Assembly: GCA_018676675.1 (NCBI GenBank)
Contig: JABHEG010000065.1
Span: forward strand, 1 to 64,000
Length of the DNA stretch: 64,000 bases
From: Lentisphaerota bacterium
GTDB taxonomy: Bacteria > Verrucomicrobiota > Lentisphaeria > Oligosphaerales > JABHEG01
Reading direction: 5' to 3'
The notes beneath the pieces are model-generated. The model did no database searches. It saw nothing but the letters and a program-made list of their open reading frames with translations, and was not told the origin of the DNA. Position 1 is the stretch's first letter. Every line of letters begins with the position of its first letter. Positions 7,128 through 16,155 of this stretch are shown in pieces. The translations under genes were made by a program, and so were the position numbers.

Positions 7128-8851
7128 TGTTTGTGAGCGATTTCTGCTGTGATTTTTTCCACAAACGTCTGCACGGGACAAGCGCCCTGCTCACCTTCAC
7201 CCCGCTTGCGCACGGCAACTTGGGAACTCTCCTGTTCGCGCTGCCCAACGACAAGCATGTAAGGGAGCCGGGCGTTTCGGGCCCGGCGTATCTTTGCCCC
7301 GATCGTGTCCGCATCACGGTCGACCGTGGCTCGGATGCCCTTCTGGCGCAGTTCTGCACACACCTCTTCAGCGTAACCGGCGAACGTCTCGCCGATCGGC
7401 AGTACCCTGGCCTGTTCCGGCGCCAACCACACGGGGAAGGCACCGCCATAATGCTCAACCAGGATGCCAAAAAAGCGCTCAAGCGATCCGAGGAGGGCCC
7501 GATGCACCATATACGGCCTGTGACGCTTGCCGTCAGCCCCAACATAGGTCATATCGAAGCGTTCGGGAAGATTGAAGTCAAACTGGATTGTGGTCGTCTG
7601 CCATTCGCGCCCAATTGCGTCCTTGATCTTGAGATCGATCTTCGGGCCATAGAAGGCCCCACCGCCTTCATCCACCTCACACGCCAGCCCTGCTCTCTTG
7701 ACGGCCTGTTCAAGAGAGTGCAGGGCCTGATCCCAACGACTCTCTTCACCAACGGCCTTCTCGGGGCGCGTAGCCAGATACGCTTTGATATCGGAGAAAC
7801 CAAACGATTTCCACATATAGAGACTGAAGCGTAACACCTCGGCAATCTCATCCTCAATCTGCTCGGGCGTGCAGAAGATGTGGGCATCGTCCTGGGTAAA
7901 GCCACGAACGCGGAGAAGGCCGTGGAGCACTCCCCCTTTCTCGTACCGGTAAACCGTACCAAGCTCGGCCCAGCGCAGCGGGAGTTCCCGGTAAGAACGC
8001 GGGCGGTCGCTGTAAATCTGGATATGGAATGGGCAGTTCATCGGTTTCAGGTAGTTCTTGTTCCCATCAATCTCCAGAGGGGCGTACATGGCCTCGCTAT
8101 AGAAATCCAGATGGCCGCTGGTCTGCCACAGTTCCGCGCGACCGATGTGGGGCGTGTACAACAACTCATAGCCATGGGCGTAGTGTGCATCTTTCCAGAA
8201 GCTCTCGATCAGGTGTCGAATCCGGGACCCGTTGGGATGCCAGCAGATCAGCCCGGCGCCGACACTGTCGTGAACGCTGTAGAGTTCAAGCTCTCCAGCC
8301 AGCCTCCGATGATCCCGCTTCTTCGCCTCGGCAATGCGGTCAAGGTGCTCCTTGAGGTCTCCTTTCGAGAGGAAAGCCGTCCCGTAGAGCCGCTGCAACA
8401 TGGGATTTTTCTCGTCGCCACGGAAGTAGGACCCAGCAATCGAGAGGAGCTTGAAGACGCGAACTTGGCCCGTATGCTCAACATGAGGACCACGACACAA
8501 GTCGACGAAATCGCCGCATTGGTAGAACGTCACGCTCTCGCCTTCGGGTATATCCGCCAGTCGCTCAAGTTTGAACGTCTGTCCCTGCTCACGCAGCAGC
8601 GTCTCGGCCTCGTCGCGCCCGAGCTCCCTGCACTCGAAGGGCAGCTTCGCTTTGGCAAGCCGTTTCATCTCCTTTTGAATGGTCTTGAGATCCTCCGGCC
8701 CGAAACGGTGTTCCAGATCGAAATCGTAGTAGAAGCCATCACCGGTCGCCGGACCAATATCGAACTTCACTCCGGGAAAGAGGTTCTGCACGGCAGCCGC
8801 CATCATGTGAGCAGCGCTGTGCCTGATCGTTTCGAGATTGAATTCTGACAT
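7124..8851 (-). CDS. thrS: Threonine-tRNA ligase lacking the N-terminal TGS domain
   Basis: ThrRS charges tRNA-Thr and clears mischarged Ser-tRNA. The 575-aa protein starts MSEFNLETIRHSAAHMMAAA, directly in the editing (tRNA-SAD) domain with its HSAAH motif. Class II catalytic motifs follow (TVYRYEKGGVLHGLLRVRGF, PFHIQIYSDRPRSYRELPLR) with the zinc ligand in KPMNCPFH, then the anticodon domain (FPVWLAPEQARVLPIGETFA). The roughly 60-residue TGS domain of typical 640-aa ThrRS is absent. The 128 bp upstream, up to the hisB stop, are too short to code it. It lies upstream of infC as in many bacteria. Confidence 0.96.
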   Translation of the reverse strand: MSEFNLETIRHSAAHMMAAAVQNLFPGVKFDIGPATGDGFYYDFDLEHRFGPEDLKTIQKEMKRLAKAKLPFECRELGRDEAETLLREQGQTFKLERLADIPEGESVTFYQCGDFVDLCRGPHVEHTGQVRVFKLLSIAGSYFRGDEKNPMLQRLYGTAFLSKGDLKEHLDRIAEAKKRDHRRLAGELELYSVHDSVGAGLICWHPNGSRIRHLIESFWKDAHYAHGYELLYTPHIGRAELWQTSGHLDFYSEAMYAPLEIDGNKNYLKPMNCPFHIQIYSDRPRSYRELPLRWAELGTVYRYEKGGVLHGLLRVRGFTQDDAHIFCTPEQIEDEIAEVLRFSLYMWKSFGFSDIKAYLATRPEKAVGEESRWDQALHSLEQAVKRAGLACEVDEGGGAFYGPKIDLKIKDAIGREWQTTTIQFDFNLPERFDMTYVGADGKRHRPYMVHRALLGSLERFFGILVEHYGGAFPVWLAPEQARVLPIGETFAGYAEEVCAELRQKGIRATVDRDADTIGAKIRRARNARLPYMLVVGQREQESSQVAVRKRGEGEQGACPVQTFVEKITAEIAHKQ

Positions 8852-8979
8852 CGTTACATCTCTCGGAAATTGGGAAACTGAATTCTGTTCGTTTACTGAA
8901 CGGCTGCCGGGGGCAACAGACCGAAGTCAAGGAACTGCCGGATGGACGCCCCCCAAAGCAGTGCCGTGCCTTCGCGGGG

Positions 8980-9567
8980 TCAGAGCAGGCCCTTTGTCGA
9001 AGGCACTCCTGTACAGCGCGGGTCAAGTCCAACGGCTTGACCCAGTGCTCTCCCAAATGCCTTGTAGACTGCCTCCAGGCAGTGGTGGACTTCCTCCCCA
9101 TAGAGAAGATCAATATGCAGCGTGATCGCGGCCGTGTTGACCAAAGCCTGGAAGTACTCACGGAAAAGTCGCGTGTTCACGCCGCCAGCTTCTGAATCAC
9201 GGGTATTGACTCGGTACCCCAGATAGGGGCGCCCCGACAGATCCACGACCACACGCGCCAACGCCTCATCCATTGGCACGAATGAACACCCGAAACGCGT
9301 GATCCCCGACTTGTCCCCCAAGGCATCAGAGAGGGCCCTCCCCATGGCCAGACCAATGTCTTCCATCGTGTGGTGAGCATCTATCTCAAGATCCCCGACG
9401 GCCTTGAGGTCCAGATCGAAATAGCCGTGCCGGGCAAAGGCCGAAAGCATGTGGTCGAAGAACGGGACGCCGGAGTCGACAGAAGCCTGGCCGGCTCCGT
9501 CCAGGACGACATTCACGCGGATGTCCGTTTCCTTCGTGGCTCGCTCGATTGTTGCTTCCCGTCTCAT
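8980..9567 (-). CDS. hisB: Imidazoleglycerol-phosphate dehydratase
   Basis: HisB removes water from IGP in step six of histidine synthesis. The 195-aa monofunctional form (no phosphatase domain) shows both manganese motifs, DAHHTMEDIGLAMG and EVHHCLEAVYKAFGRAL, and ends in VPSTKGLL as the family does. It lies just upstream of thrS, about 50 kb from hisH-hisF in this window, so the pathway genes are split. A TATAGT box on the minus strand (9644-9639) lies 70 nt upstream of the start, without a good -35 box. Confidence 0.97.
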   Translation of the reverse strand: MRREATIERATKETDIRVNVVLDGAGQASVDSGVPFFDHMLSAFARHGYFDLDLKAVGDLEIDAHHTMEDIGLAMGRALSDALGDKSGITRFGCSFVPMDEALARVVVDLSGRPYLGYRVNTRDSEAGGVNTRLFREYFQALVNTAAITLHIDLLYGEEVHHCLEAVYKAFGRALGQAVGLDPRCTGVPSTKGLL

Positions 9568-9743
9568 GGCCCAATGCCTCGTTACGTCTTTTCCTGTTCG
9601 GCCGACGCCGGGACAACCGCCGTCTGCGCACGCTCAATACTATAGCGCGTGTCAGCTCAACTGCGCGGCCTGATCCACGGAGGCGAATTCAGCGTCTCCC
9701 CACAGAGCTCTGTGCACACGCCCAAGCAGCCAGACCACTGAAA

Positions 9744-10277
9744 TCAGGACGGGGGCACTGCGCTGAATTCACAGCCGCAGTAGCCCTGCCGATACAAGCC
9801 GTACTCCCGACTAAGTCGAACGCTTTCCCGGAAACCATCCTGCTTCTTGAAGTTGACCGCCTTGAACTCCTCGAAGTCTTCGCCGATCCCGAAGATAACC
9901 GGGCTGCTCTTGTGGGGGCTCACCGTCAGTGTCGTGGTAAATCCATCGAAACCGCCGGCCTCCGCCGCAGCCGCAGTCCTGGCCAGACTGAAGCGGAAGC
10001 ACACATGGCAGCGTTTGCCCTTCTCCGGTTCCTTCTCAAGTCCAGAGACCTCAGCCAGCCAAAGGTCGTGGTCGTAATCGTCAACGAGCAACGGCAGCTC
10101 CATCCGAGCGGCCAACTCACGGGCCGCGCACAGCCGGCGCTCAAACTCAGCTGCGGGAGAAATGTTGGAGTTCGAGAAAAAGAGTGTCACATCGTGGTCG
10201 GCGGAAAGAACGTTGACTGGGTGTGTCGCGCACGGAGCACAGCACACATGAAGGAGTACTCGCTCTCGCATCTTCAT
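9744..10277 (-). CDS. queH: Epoxyqueuosine reductase QueH
   Basis: QueH (formerly DUF208) makes queuosine from epoxyqueuosine in tRNA, replacing the cobalamin enzyme QueG. The 177-aa protein has the family cysteine sets: LLHVCCAPCATHP near the N-terminus, GKRCHVCFRFSLARTA in the middle and QGYCGCEFS at the C-terminus. These bind an iron-sulphur cluster and a second metal. The start ATG overlaps the stop of the upstream flavoprotein gene (ATGA), so the two are translationally coupled. Confidence 0.93.
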   Translation of the reverse strand: MKMRERVLLHVCCAPCATHPVNVLSADHDVTLFFSNSNISPAAEFERRLCAARELAARMELPLLVDDYDHDLWLAEVSGLEKEPEKGKRCHVCFRFSLARTAAAAEAGGFDGFTTTLTVSPHKSSPVIFGIGEDFEEFKAVNFKKQDGFRESVRLSREYGLYRQGYCGCEFSAVPPS

Positions 10278-11650
10278 CTCCTGGTGCGTCGGCCTCGGCC
10301 GGTTCCGTGGTTGCCCCCACGTCGACGCCCTGCCCGTGATGGTCCACGGACTTTCGGGCTCCTCTTGGGCAAGGGGGATCTCGACCGTCCTGTCACGAGA
10401 ACCCGTCCCCCAAAACTGTGGGAAAGGGAAGCAAGGGCAAAGCGCCCCATGGCAAAAGCCGCCTGGAGATTGTACCCCCCAGTGGGGCCGTCGACATCCA
10501 GTACTTCACCGGCGAAAAAGAGCCCGGGACAACATCGCGATTCAAGGGTGGCCGAATCAACGTCCTCAAGCACAACCCCACCGATCGTGACCATGGCCTC
10601 TTTCAGGGGGCGTATGCGTCGCACAGCGGGGCGCCATGACTTCAGAGCATCCACGAGCCGGCGAAGTAACGGGCCGTCCTCCGGCCGGACTGCGCCGTCC
10701 AAACGCAACCCCATCTCCTGCCTGAGCCAATCAACCGCAAGCGAGCGAGGAAGACGACTGGCCGAAACCAGATCCCCCACTGTCGTATTCCTGCCCTTCG
10801 TTACCTGTGCGGTCAGCAGAGCCAACAAGGCCTCGGCGGAGTGCTGGGGACAGAGGTCAACAGTGAATGAGAAGTCCCGCAAACCCAATCTGGCGATCGC
10901 CCGAGTCGCGTTGACCACACAGGGGCCTCGAGCGCTGCGACGGGAAAGCAACATTTCGCCGTTAAGGGTCGCCGCAACGTCCCCTCCGCTCAGGACGTGC
11001 AACGCCACATCAGGAATTGAGATGTCTCGCGGGGGAGCCAGCCAGCCCTCAACGAATTCCACACCTGCCAACCCCGGACGATACGGGACGAGCCTGTGTC
11101 CCAAAGCCTTGGCCCACTTCTGCCCATCCCCAACCGAGCCAGTCTTCGGATAGCTCACCCCTCCGGTCGCAATAAGGACGCGCGCAGCCGTCAATGTGAT
11201 TGCGTCTGCCGCGATCGTGAATCCCTCCCCATTGCGCGTAATCGCCGTGACCGGGCAACTGGTCACCATGGGGACCCCAAGATCGCGGAGGGTATCCGTT
11301 AGACAATGCAGGACATCGTCAGCCCGTTCAGAAGCAGGGAAGACCCGTCCATCGGCGTGAACGTTCGTCTCCAATCCGCGCTCGGCGAACCACCGACGCA
11401 AGGCCTGAGGAGGAAACGCCGTCAGGGCGGGAGAGAGGAACGTTGCCACCGGGTCGCCATAGCCGGAAAGAAGGTCCGGAACGGACCGATCCGAGGTCAG
11501 ATTGCAGCGGTTGTTGCCGCACATCAGGAGCTTGCGCCCCGGGTTGTGCTTGCGCTCAACGACCACGGCGCGCATCCCGAGTTCACCCGCCCTTGCGCCC
11601 GCCATCAGCCCAGCAGCCCCACCCCCGACAATGACAAGATCAGTGTTCAT
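10274..11650 (-). CDS. BaiN/HI0933-family NAD(P)/FAD-dependent oxidoreductase
   Basis: This 458-aa flavoprotein has the N-terminal dinucleotide-binding motif VIVGGGAAGLMAGARAGELG, the family signature GRKLLMCGNNRCNLT, a central VLIATGGVSYPKTGSVGDG and the C-terminal CCPGLFFAGEVLDVDGPTGG with GGYNLQAAFAMGR. Members are reductases of unknown physiological substrate; one (BaiN) acts in gut bile-acid 7-dehydroxylation. The last 45 or so residues are a basic Arg/Gly-rich tail unlike the family core. They may be a recent C-terminal extension. Start ATG 11650 has an AGGTGAG ribosome site. The gene overlaps queH by 4 bp. Confidence 0.9.
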   Translation of the reverse strand: MNTDLVIVGGGAAGLMAGARAGELGMRAVVVERKHNPGRKLLMCGNNRCNLTSDRSVPDLLSGYGDPVATFLSPALTAFPPQALRRWFAERGLETNVHADGRVFPASERADDVLHCLTDTLRDLGVPMVTSCPVTAITRNGEGFTIAADAITLTAARVLIATGGVSYPKTGSVGDGQKWAKALGHRLVPYRPGLAGVEFVEGWLAPPRDISIPDVALHVLSGGDVAATLNGEMLLSRRSARGPCVVNATRAIARLGLRDFSFTVDLCPQHSAEALLALLTAQVTKGRNTTVGDLVSASRLPRSLAVDWLRQEMGLRLDGAVRPEDGPLLRRLVDALKSWRPAVRRIRPLKEAMVTIGGVVLEDVDSATLESRCCPGLFFAGEVLDVDGPTGGYNLQAAFAMGRFALASLSHSFGGRVLVTGRSRSPLPKRSPKVRGPSRAGRRRGGNHGTGRGRRTRR

Positions 11651-11736
11651 GCCCGCTCACCTGATTCGGGCCGGCTCGCAACACGATCATGCCTCCCCGG
11701 CCAGCCGAGGCAACGGCGGCTCCTGCCAACCATAAC

Positions 11737-12501
11737 TCACGCCCCCAGAGCGATCGTGTGCGCGACCGCTTCTGCATGGTCGACTGTAGGTTTGAACTCC
11801 ATGCCGACGAATCCCGCATAGCCAAGGGCATCGATCCGTCTGAAGATGTTGGCGTAGTTGAGCTCCCCGGTTCCGGGCTCGTTGCGGCCGGGAACGTCAG
11901 CAACGTGGAAATGACCGATCAAGTCGATGTTCTCCTCAATCGTCTGAATGAGGTTGCCCTCCGTGATCTGCTGGTGGTAGATGTCATAGAGCAGCAGCAC
12001 GTTGGGGGACGCGACTTCGCGCAAAATCTCAAACGCCTCGTCCGAGGTCGACAGGTAGTAGCCTTGATGATTGACCAGGATATTCAGGGGCTCTACGTAG
12101 AGCTTGAGACCACTCTCTTCCAGCTTGGGGGCAGCAGCACTCAGGGCATCAACAATCGCCCGGTGTTGCGTTGCCCGTTCGACTCCCTCAAGCTCCTGCC
12201 CGACAGTCTGCAGGCACCCGGGACAGGAAAGCTGCCCGGCCAGGCCGATCGCCTCCTCAACCCCCGCAACAAACGCCTCCCTGGTCGAAGCGTCAACCAA
12301 ACGCTCAGACGTGGCCCCGAACGTGGCAACAGCGACGCCATGCTCGGACGCAGCTTGCCCGATTGCACAGAGGTCTTTCCCCTTCCATCTCCAGAACTCG
12401 ACCGCGTCCGCCCCCGCAGCGGCAGCTTTGGCAACACGTTCCGGATAGTCAACGCCTTCTTCGCGGAAGATCATCTCGATGCAAACGGAGAATTTCGGCA
12501 T
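11737..12501 (-). CDS. hyi: Hydroxypyruvate isomerase-like TIM-barrel enzyme
   Basis: The 254-aa protein belongs to the AP-endonuclease-2/xylose-isomerase-like fold and matches hydroxypyruvate isomerase (hydroxypyruvate to tartronate semialdehyde). Visible motifs are GADAVEFWRWKGKD, LYVEPLNILVNHQGYYL with the first catalytic Glu, YDIYHQQITEGNLIQTIEEN, FHVADVPGRNEPGTGELNY and GMEFKP with the second Glu. The ATG at 12501 is chosen because GGAAGGA lies just upstream and the homology begins there (MPKFSVCIEMIF). A longer frame to 12744 has no family support. Some relatives act on other keto-sugars, so the substrate is not certain. Confidence 0.85.
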   Translation of the reverse strand: MPKFSVCIEMIFREEGVDYPERVAKAAAAGADAVEFWRWKGKDLCAIGQAASEHGVAVATFGATSERLVDASTREAFVAGVEEAIGLAGQLSCPGCLQTVGQELEGVERATQHRAIVDALSAAAPKLEESGLKLYVEPLNILVNHQGYYLSTSDEAFEILREVASPNVLLLYDIYHQQITEGNLIQTIEENIDLIGHFHVADVPGRNEPGTGELNYANIFRRIDALGYAGFVGMEFKPTVDHAEAVAHTIALGA

Positions 12502-12836
12502 TGGTTCCTTCCTCGTCTCTAGGGGCAGATCACATCCCTGCCTGGGTAATGATTGGCCGCAGTCCGAAGCCCACTCCAAGGGCGCTCCCCAAAACCTACA
12601 CGCGCCGAGCGCCGTCCGCCACATGCCCCCCCCCCCTTCCCCGGCTCGGTTCACCGGGATCGCCGGCCACTGCCTCTCCTGTCCCTCGGCAGTAGGCAAT
12701 TCTGCCCGTTGCGGCACACCTGGCGCTCGACAGCGTGAGGCCAATAATGGCGGGAAGAGTGCTTTCTGAACACCTTCAAGCTATATTCCGCAGCATCTCG
12801 ACCAGGCAGCAATGCCTACTTCAGCCCGGGAGTGCC
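12502..12836. other. Divergent intergenic region before the exopolysaccharide locus
   Basis: These 335 bp separate hyi (minus) from the first glycosyltransferase (plus) and carry no gene. They contain a run of 11 C (12626-12636), a possible slippage site. A TATATT box (12782-12787) lies 50 bp before the glycosyltransferase start and could be its -10; no good -35 was found. Confidence 0.6.
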
Positions 12837-13868
12837 ATGCCAAACAGGCGTTTTTTTTACCTTGTGCCCAAAGGGGGCCCCTTCCGCGAGGAGGGGGAAA
12901 ACCGCCTGCAGTATTGGCTCCGCTGTTGGCGGGAACGCGGCCAACAGCGCCCGTCCGGGGGCGTCAAGGTCATGTATCAGCACTGCGACATCCTGAATCG
13001 CAACGGATTTGTCGCTATCCCCGTTCATGTCGGCGGGACGTTTTCCGTTGACTGGTTCCCCCACGAATCCCAGGCGATATCCGAGGCCAAGGCCCGTCGG
13101 GAATGCACCTGCGACGATGTGGTAATCTGCCCGGAAGTCATCCCGACCGTCACGGCGCCGTTTGCCGCAGAACGGAAAGTAGCGTTCGTGCAGGGCTGGT
13201 CCCTGGTCGATGCCGGCCTGGACGGGGGGAACTACGAAGATCACGGCTTTACGGGGTTGCTGGCCTGCTCACAATTCAACCGGGAGTATATGGCAAAACG
13301 TTCTACGCTTCCCTGCCCCGTCATCCGCAATGGGATCGACCTGACCCTTTTCCACCCCCCGGCCGTCCCGGCGGAGCCACGCCGCGTCCTCTATGTGGCA
13401 CGCAAGAACCTGGCAGATGCCCTGGCCGCGATCGACTCCCTGCCGGAACAGATCCGTTCCCGGGCAACGTTCGTCGAACATCGTGGCCCCAGCTCAGAAC
13501 GGGAAATGGCAGACTATTACCGAAGCGCTGACGTCTTCCTGTGGACCGGCTACCCCGAGGGCTTTGGCTTGCCACCCCTGGAAGCCATGGCCTGCGGCTG
13601 TGCCGTGGTTGGCTTTACCGGGGGCGGAGGCGATGAGTTCATGAGGAATGGCAGCACTGCGCTGACCGCTCCGGATGGCGACACCACAGCTTTGGGCAAA
13701 CAACTCGGGCGTATCCTCCAGGACGATAGCCTCAAGGACGCCATCCGGACCGCAGGCACGGCCATCGCCCAGGAGTATACCTTTGCCAGAATGGAGGAGG
13801 ACATCCTTTCCTTCGCCGGCACGTACGCCGGCAAGACGGCCAGTGAGGGAGGCGAAGCACGCGAATGA
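12837..13868 (+). CDS. GT4-type glycosyltransferase
   Basis: First gene of the exopolysaccharide locus. It should transfer a sugar from an NDP-sugar to the growing lipid-linked repeat unit in the cytoplasm. The 343-aa protein (start MPNRRFFYLVPKG) is GT-B like: an N-terminal acceptor domain and a C-terminal donor domain with RVLYVARKNLADALAAIDSL and the diagnostic YPEGFGLPPLEAMACGCAVV, whose Glu residues hold the donor nucleotide-sugar. The in-frame upstream extension to 12735 lacks protein-like character. The stop overlaps the flippase start (ATGA), indicating one operon. Confidence 0.88.
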   Translation: MPNRRFFYLVPKGGPFREEGENRLQYWLRCWRERGQQRPSGGVKVMYQHCDILNRNGFVAIPVHVGGTFSVDWFPHESQAISEAKARRECTCDDVVICPEVIPTVTAPFAAERKVAFVQGWSLVDAGLDGGNYEDHGFTGLLACSQFNREYMAKRSTLPCPVIRNGIDLTLFHPPAVPAEPRRVLYVARKNLADALAAIDSLPEQIRSRATFVEHRGPSSEREMADYYRSADVFLWTGYPEGFGLPPLEAMACGCAVVGFTGGGGDEFMRNGSTALTAPDGDTTALGKQLGRILQDDSLKDAIRTAGTAIAQEYTFARMEEDILSFAGTYAGKTASEGGEARE

Positions 13869-15313
13869 CCGCCACTGCGGACCAGACCACCGGCGCTCTG
13901 GAAGACGCCGTCCAACAGGACCAGGAGCAGGACCCGGGATTCTCCCTCAAACGGGCGTTCCTGCGCGGTTCAGCCTGGTCGTTCTCCGGATACGTCCTCC
14001 AACAAATACTGCGCCTCGCCGGCAACCTCATCCTCACTCGCCTCCTGTTCCCCGAGGCGTTCGGCCTGATGGCTTTGGTCAACATCTTCCTTCAGGGACT
14101 GGCCATGTTCTCGGACCTGGGATTGGGCCCGAGCATCATCCAGAACCCCAGAGGCACTGAGCCGGACTTCCTCAACACGGCGTGGACAATCCAGGTCATC
14201 CGCGGCTTCATTTTGTGCGGCTGTGCCCTGCTCATGAGCTGGCCGCTATCCCTGTTCTATCATCAGTCTGAGCTGGCATTCCTGCTCCCTGTCGCCGGGA
14301 TCAGCGCCGTGATCTCAGGCTTCGAGTCCACGGCCATGTACACGGAGAACCGGAAACTCGTCCTCGGGCGCATCACGCTGATTGGGATTGTGGCCCAATT
14401 TGCGGGTCTCGTGGTGATGGCCGCCTGGGCATGGCATGAGAAAACCGTCTGGGCTCTCCTGGCCGGTTCGCTGGTAGCCACCACGGTTCGTATGCTGCTC
14501 AGCCACTGCGTGCTGCCTGGCATCCGCAACCGATTCCACTGGGATCCCAAGGCATGGCGGGCGCTTCTGACCTTCGGGAAATGGATCTTCGTCAGTACGG
14601 CGCTCGGCTTCCTCGCCTCTCAAGGAGACCGCCTCATTCTGGGACGCTGCCTGACCATCTCAGATTTGGGCGTCTACAACATCGCACTCTTCCTGGCCCA
14701 GGCGATTGTGAGTGCGTTGACCACCGTTTCCATGACAACACTGTTCCCCCTTTACTCCCGCCTTGCTCAGGATGATCCCGACGCTTATGCCACTCGTGTA
14801 TGGAAATTCCGCCTCGTCTTCATGGCCGTCGCGTTCCCAATCCTCGCGGTGCTGATCGTGTTCGGCGACTTCGCGGTCCACGTGCTCTATGATGAGCGCT
14901 GGCAGGCTGCGGGCTGGATGCTGCAGGTCCTCAGCGTGGGCTCAGTGGCCGCGATTCTCAATCTTACGTTGAGCGCCCTCCTCCTGGCGGTGGGGGATTC
15001 ATTCCGGTTCATGTTGTTCCAGCTCTGGCGTTCGGTGTGCCTGGTCATCGCGATGTCCGTCGGCGGCTTTTACTTTGGGACGAAAGGGCTGATCGTAGGC
15101 GTCGCTGCAGCCCCGTGGCTGGCTCATCCTTTCCTCGTGGCCTGTGTGCGTCGGTACCGCGTCTGGACACCGTTCATGGACTTGGCGTGTCTGGCTGGAG
15201 CTGCCGCGCTGGTAGGAATGGGCTTCCTCATCAAGCCCCCCATCGTCGATGTCGGCTCTGCCGTCTTCGAGTGGTTGAAGCAAGCGGTCCTACAACTCAT
15301 CCAGAGCTGCTGA
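13865..15313 (+). CDS. Wzx-like polysaccharide flippase (MOP superfamily)
   Basis: The 482-aa integral membrane protein has about 12-14 hydrophobic segments and fits the PST/MOP flippases that move lipid-linked repeat units across the inner membrane. The family start is visible (FSLKRAFLRGSAWSFSGYVL, NLILTRLLFPEAFGLMALVN), followed by DLGLGPSIIQNP and FLASQGDRLILGRCL, resembling the WzxC/AmsL branch. Its start overlaps the preceding glycosyltransferase by 4 bp. With the ligase/polymerase-like gene downstream it suggests a Wzx/Wzy-type export route. Confidence 0.9.
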   Translation: MTATADQTTGALEDAVQQDQEQDPGFSLKRAFLRGSAWSFSGYVLQQILRLAGNLILTRLLFPEAFGLMALVNIFLQGLAMFSDLGLGPSIIQNPRGTEPDFLNTAWTIQVIRGFILCGCALLMSWPLSLFYHQSELAFLLPVAGISAVISGFESTAMYTENRKLVLGRITLIGIVAQFAGLVVMAAWAWHEKTVWALLAGSLVATTVRMLLSHCVLPGIRNRFHWDPKAWRALLTFGKWIFVSTALGFLASQGDRLILGRCLTISDLGVYNIALFLAQAIVSALTTVSMTTLFPLYSRLAQDDPDAYATRVWKFRLVFMAVAFPILAVLIVFGDFAVHVLYDERWQAAGWMLQVLSVGSVAAILNLTLSALLLAVGDSFRFMLFQLWRSVCLVIAMSVGGFYFGTKGLIVGVAAAPWLAHPFLVACVRRYRVWTPFMDLACLAGAAALVGMGFLIKPPIVDVGSAVFEWLKQAVLQLIQSC

Positions 15314-15356
15314 ACGGCACGCTCCCTGAAACGAGCCGAGCAACGAAGCAACACGC

Positions 15357-15950
15357 ATGTCCGCCACCGAAACACCTGAACCGGAAATACCCCCGTCGCC
15401 GCCGAGCACCAACGCCGTCTCGGCCAGCGAACCGGACTGGACAAGAGAGGCCCTCGTGCCGCGCGAGTGGAACCCGGGCAGGCGGCTTCTGCGCACCATC
15501 CGCGACTACCAGAAGGCTATCCAGAAGCGCGGGATCATCGCCAGCCTCCAGCGGATCACAGCGGTGTTGCGGCACCGTTACTGGAGTGTCGTTGCCGGAG
15601 CGGACATCCCCCTGAACAGTCACATAGCCGGGGGCCTGCTCATCCCGCACCCAAATGGAATAGTCATCCACCCGGACGTCGAAATCGGGCCAAACTGCCT
15701 TATCTTCCAGCAAGTCACTCTGGGCACGAAAGACGCCGACTCTGGGGTCCCATACCTTGAAGGCCATGTCGACATTGGCGGCGGAGCCCGGGTCCTCGGA
15801 GAGATCCGCATTGGTGCGCACGCCAAAATCGGCGCCAATGCAGTCGTCCTGACCGACATACCTGATGGAGCAACTGCTGTCGGCATCCCTGCACACGTGC
15901 TCCCGGATGAGCCACCGGCCCCCGACGAGAGGTCCTCCCGGGAACAGTAG
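15357..15950 (+). CDS. Serine-acetyltransferase-like left-handed beta-helix enzyme
   Basis: The 197-aa protein carries hexapeptide repeats of the SAT branch: HIAGGLLIPHPNGIVIHPDV, EIGPNCLIFQQVTLGTKD, VDIGGGARVLGEIRIGAHAK and IGANAVVLTDIPDGATAVGI. The His in IPHPNG and the Gln/Thr-containing loop match the catalytic region of CysE-type O-acetyltransferases. It lacks the long N-terminal domain of true CysE and sits inside a polysaccharide locus. It therefore more likely acetylates a sugar of the polymer than free serine. It follows the flippase by 43 bp. Confidence 0.8.
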   Translation: MSATETPEPEIPPSPPSTNAVSASEPDWTREALVPREWNPGRRLLRTIRDYQKAIQKRGIIASLQRITAVLRHRYWSVVAGADIPLNSHIAGGLLIPHPNGIVIHPDVEIGPNCLIFQQVTLGTKDADSGVPYLEGHVDIGGGARVLGEIRIGAHAKIGANAVVLTDIPDGATAVGIPAHVLPDEPPAPDERSSREQ

Positions 15951-16155
15951 GGCTGAAACCCGTGCGTGTGCTCAGAGATGAGCCGGGGCACGGCAATGAG
16001 AGAATCAGCCCGAGAGAATAGGCTGTGGTGTCCCGGCCCCGCCATCACAGGGCAGCCGCCACAGAACATGGTGGGTGCTTCGCGCGGATATGGCAGAGCG
16101 GAGAAACCCCCGGGCACACTCGACGACAACGCGAACACGACGACGGAGACACTTC

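Noticed and set aside
9549..11153. A 534-codon plus-strand open frame across hisB, queH and the flavoprotein gene
   Set aside because: It crosses three recognisable minus-strand genes and has low-complexity Arg/Ser/Pro composition.
12626..12636. C11 run as a phase-variation switch of the first glycosyltransferase
   Set aside because: The run lies about 200 bp upstream of the supported start, outside the coding frame and outside a clear promoter.
15357..15950. CysE, the cysteine-biosynthesis serine acetyltransferase
   Set aside because: The N-terminal CysE domain is missing and the gene sits inside a polysaccharide operon, so sugar acetylation is more likely.
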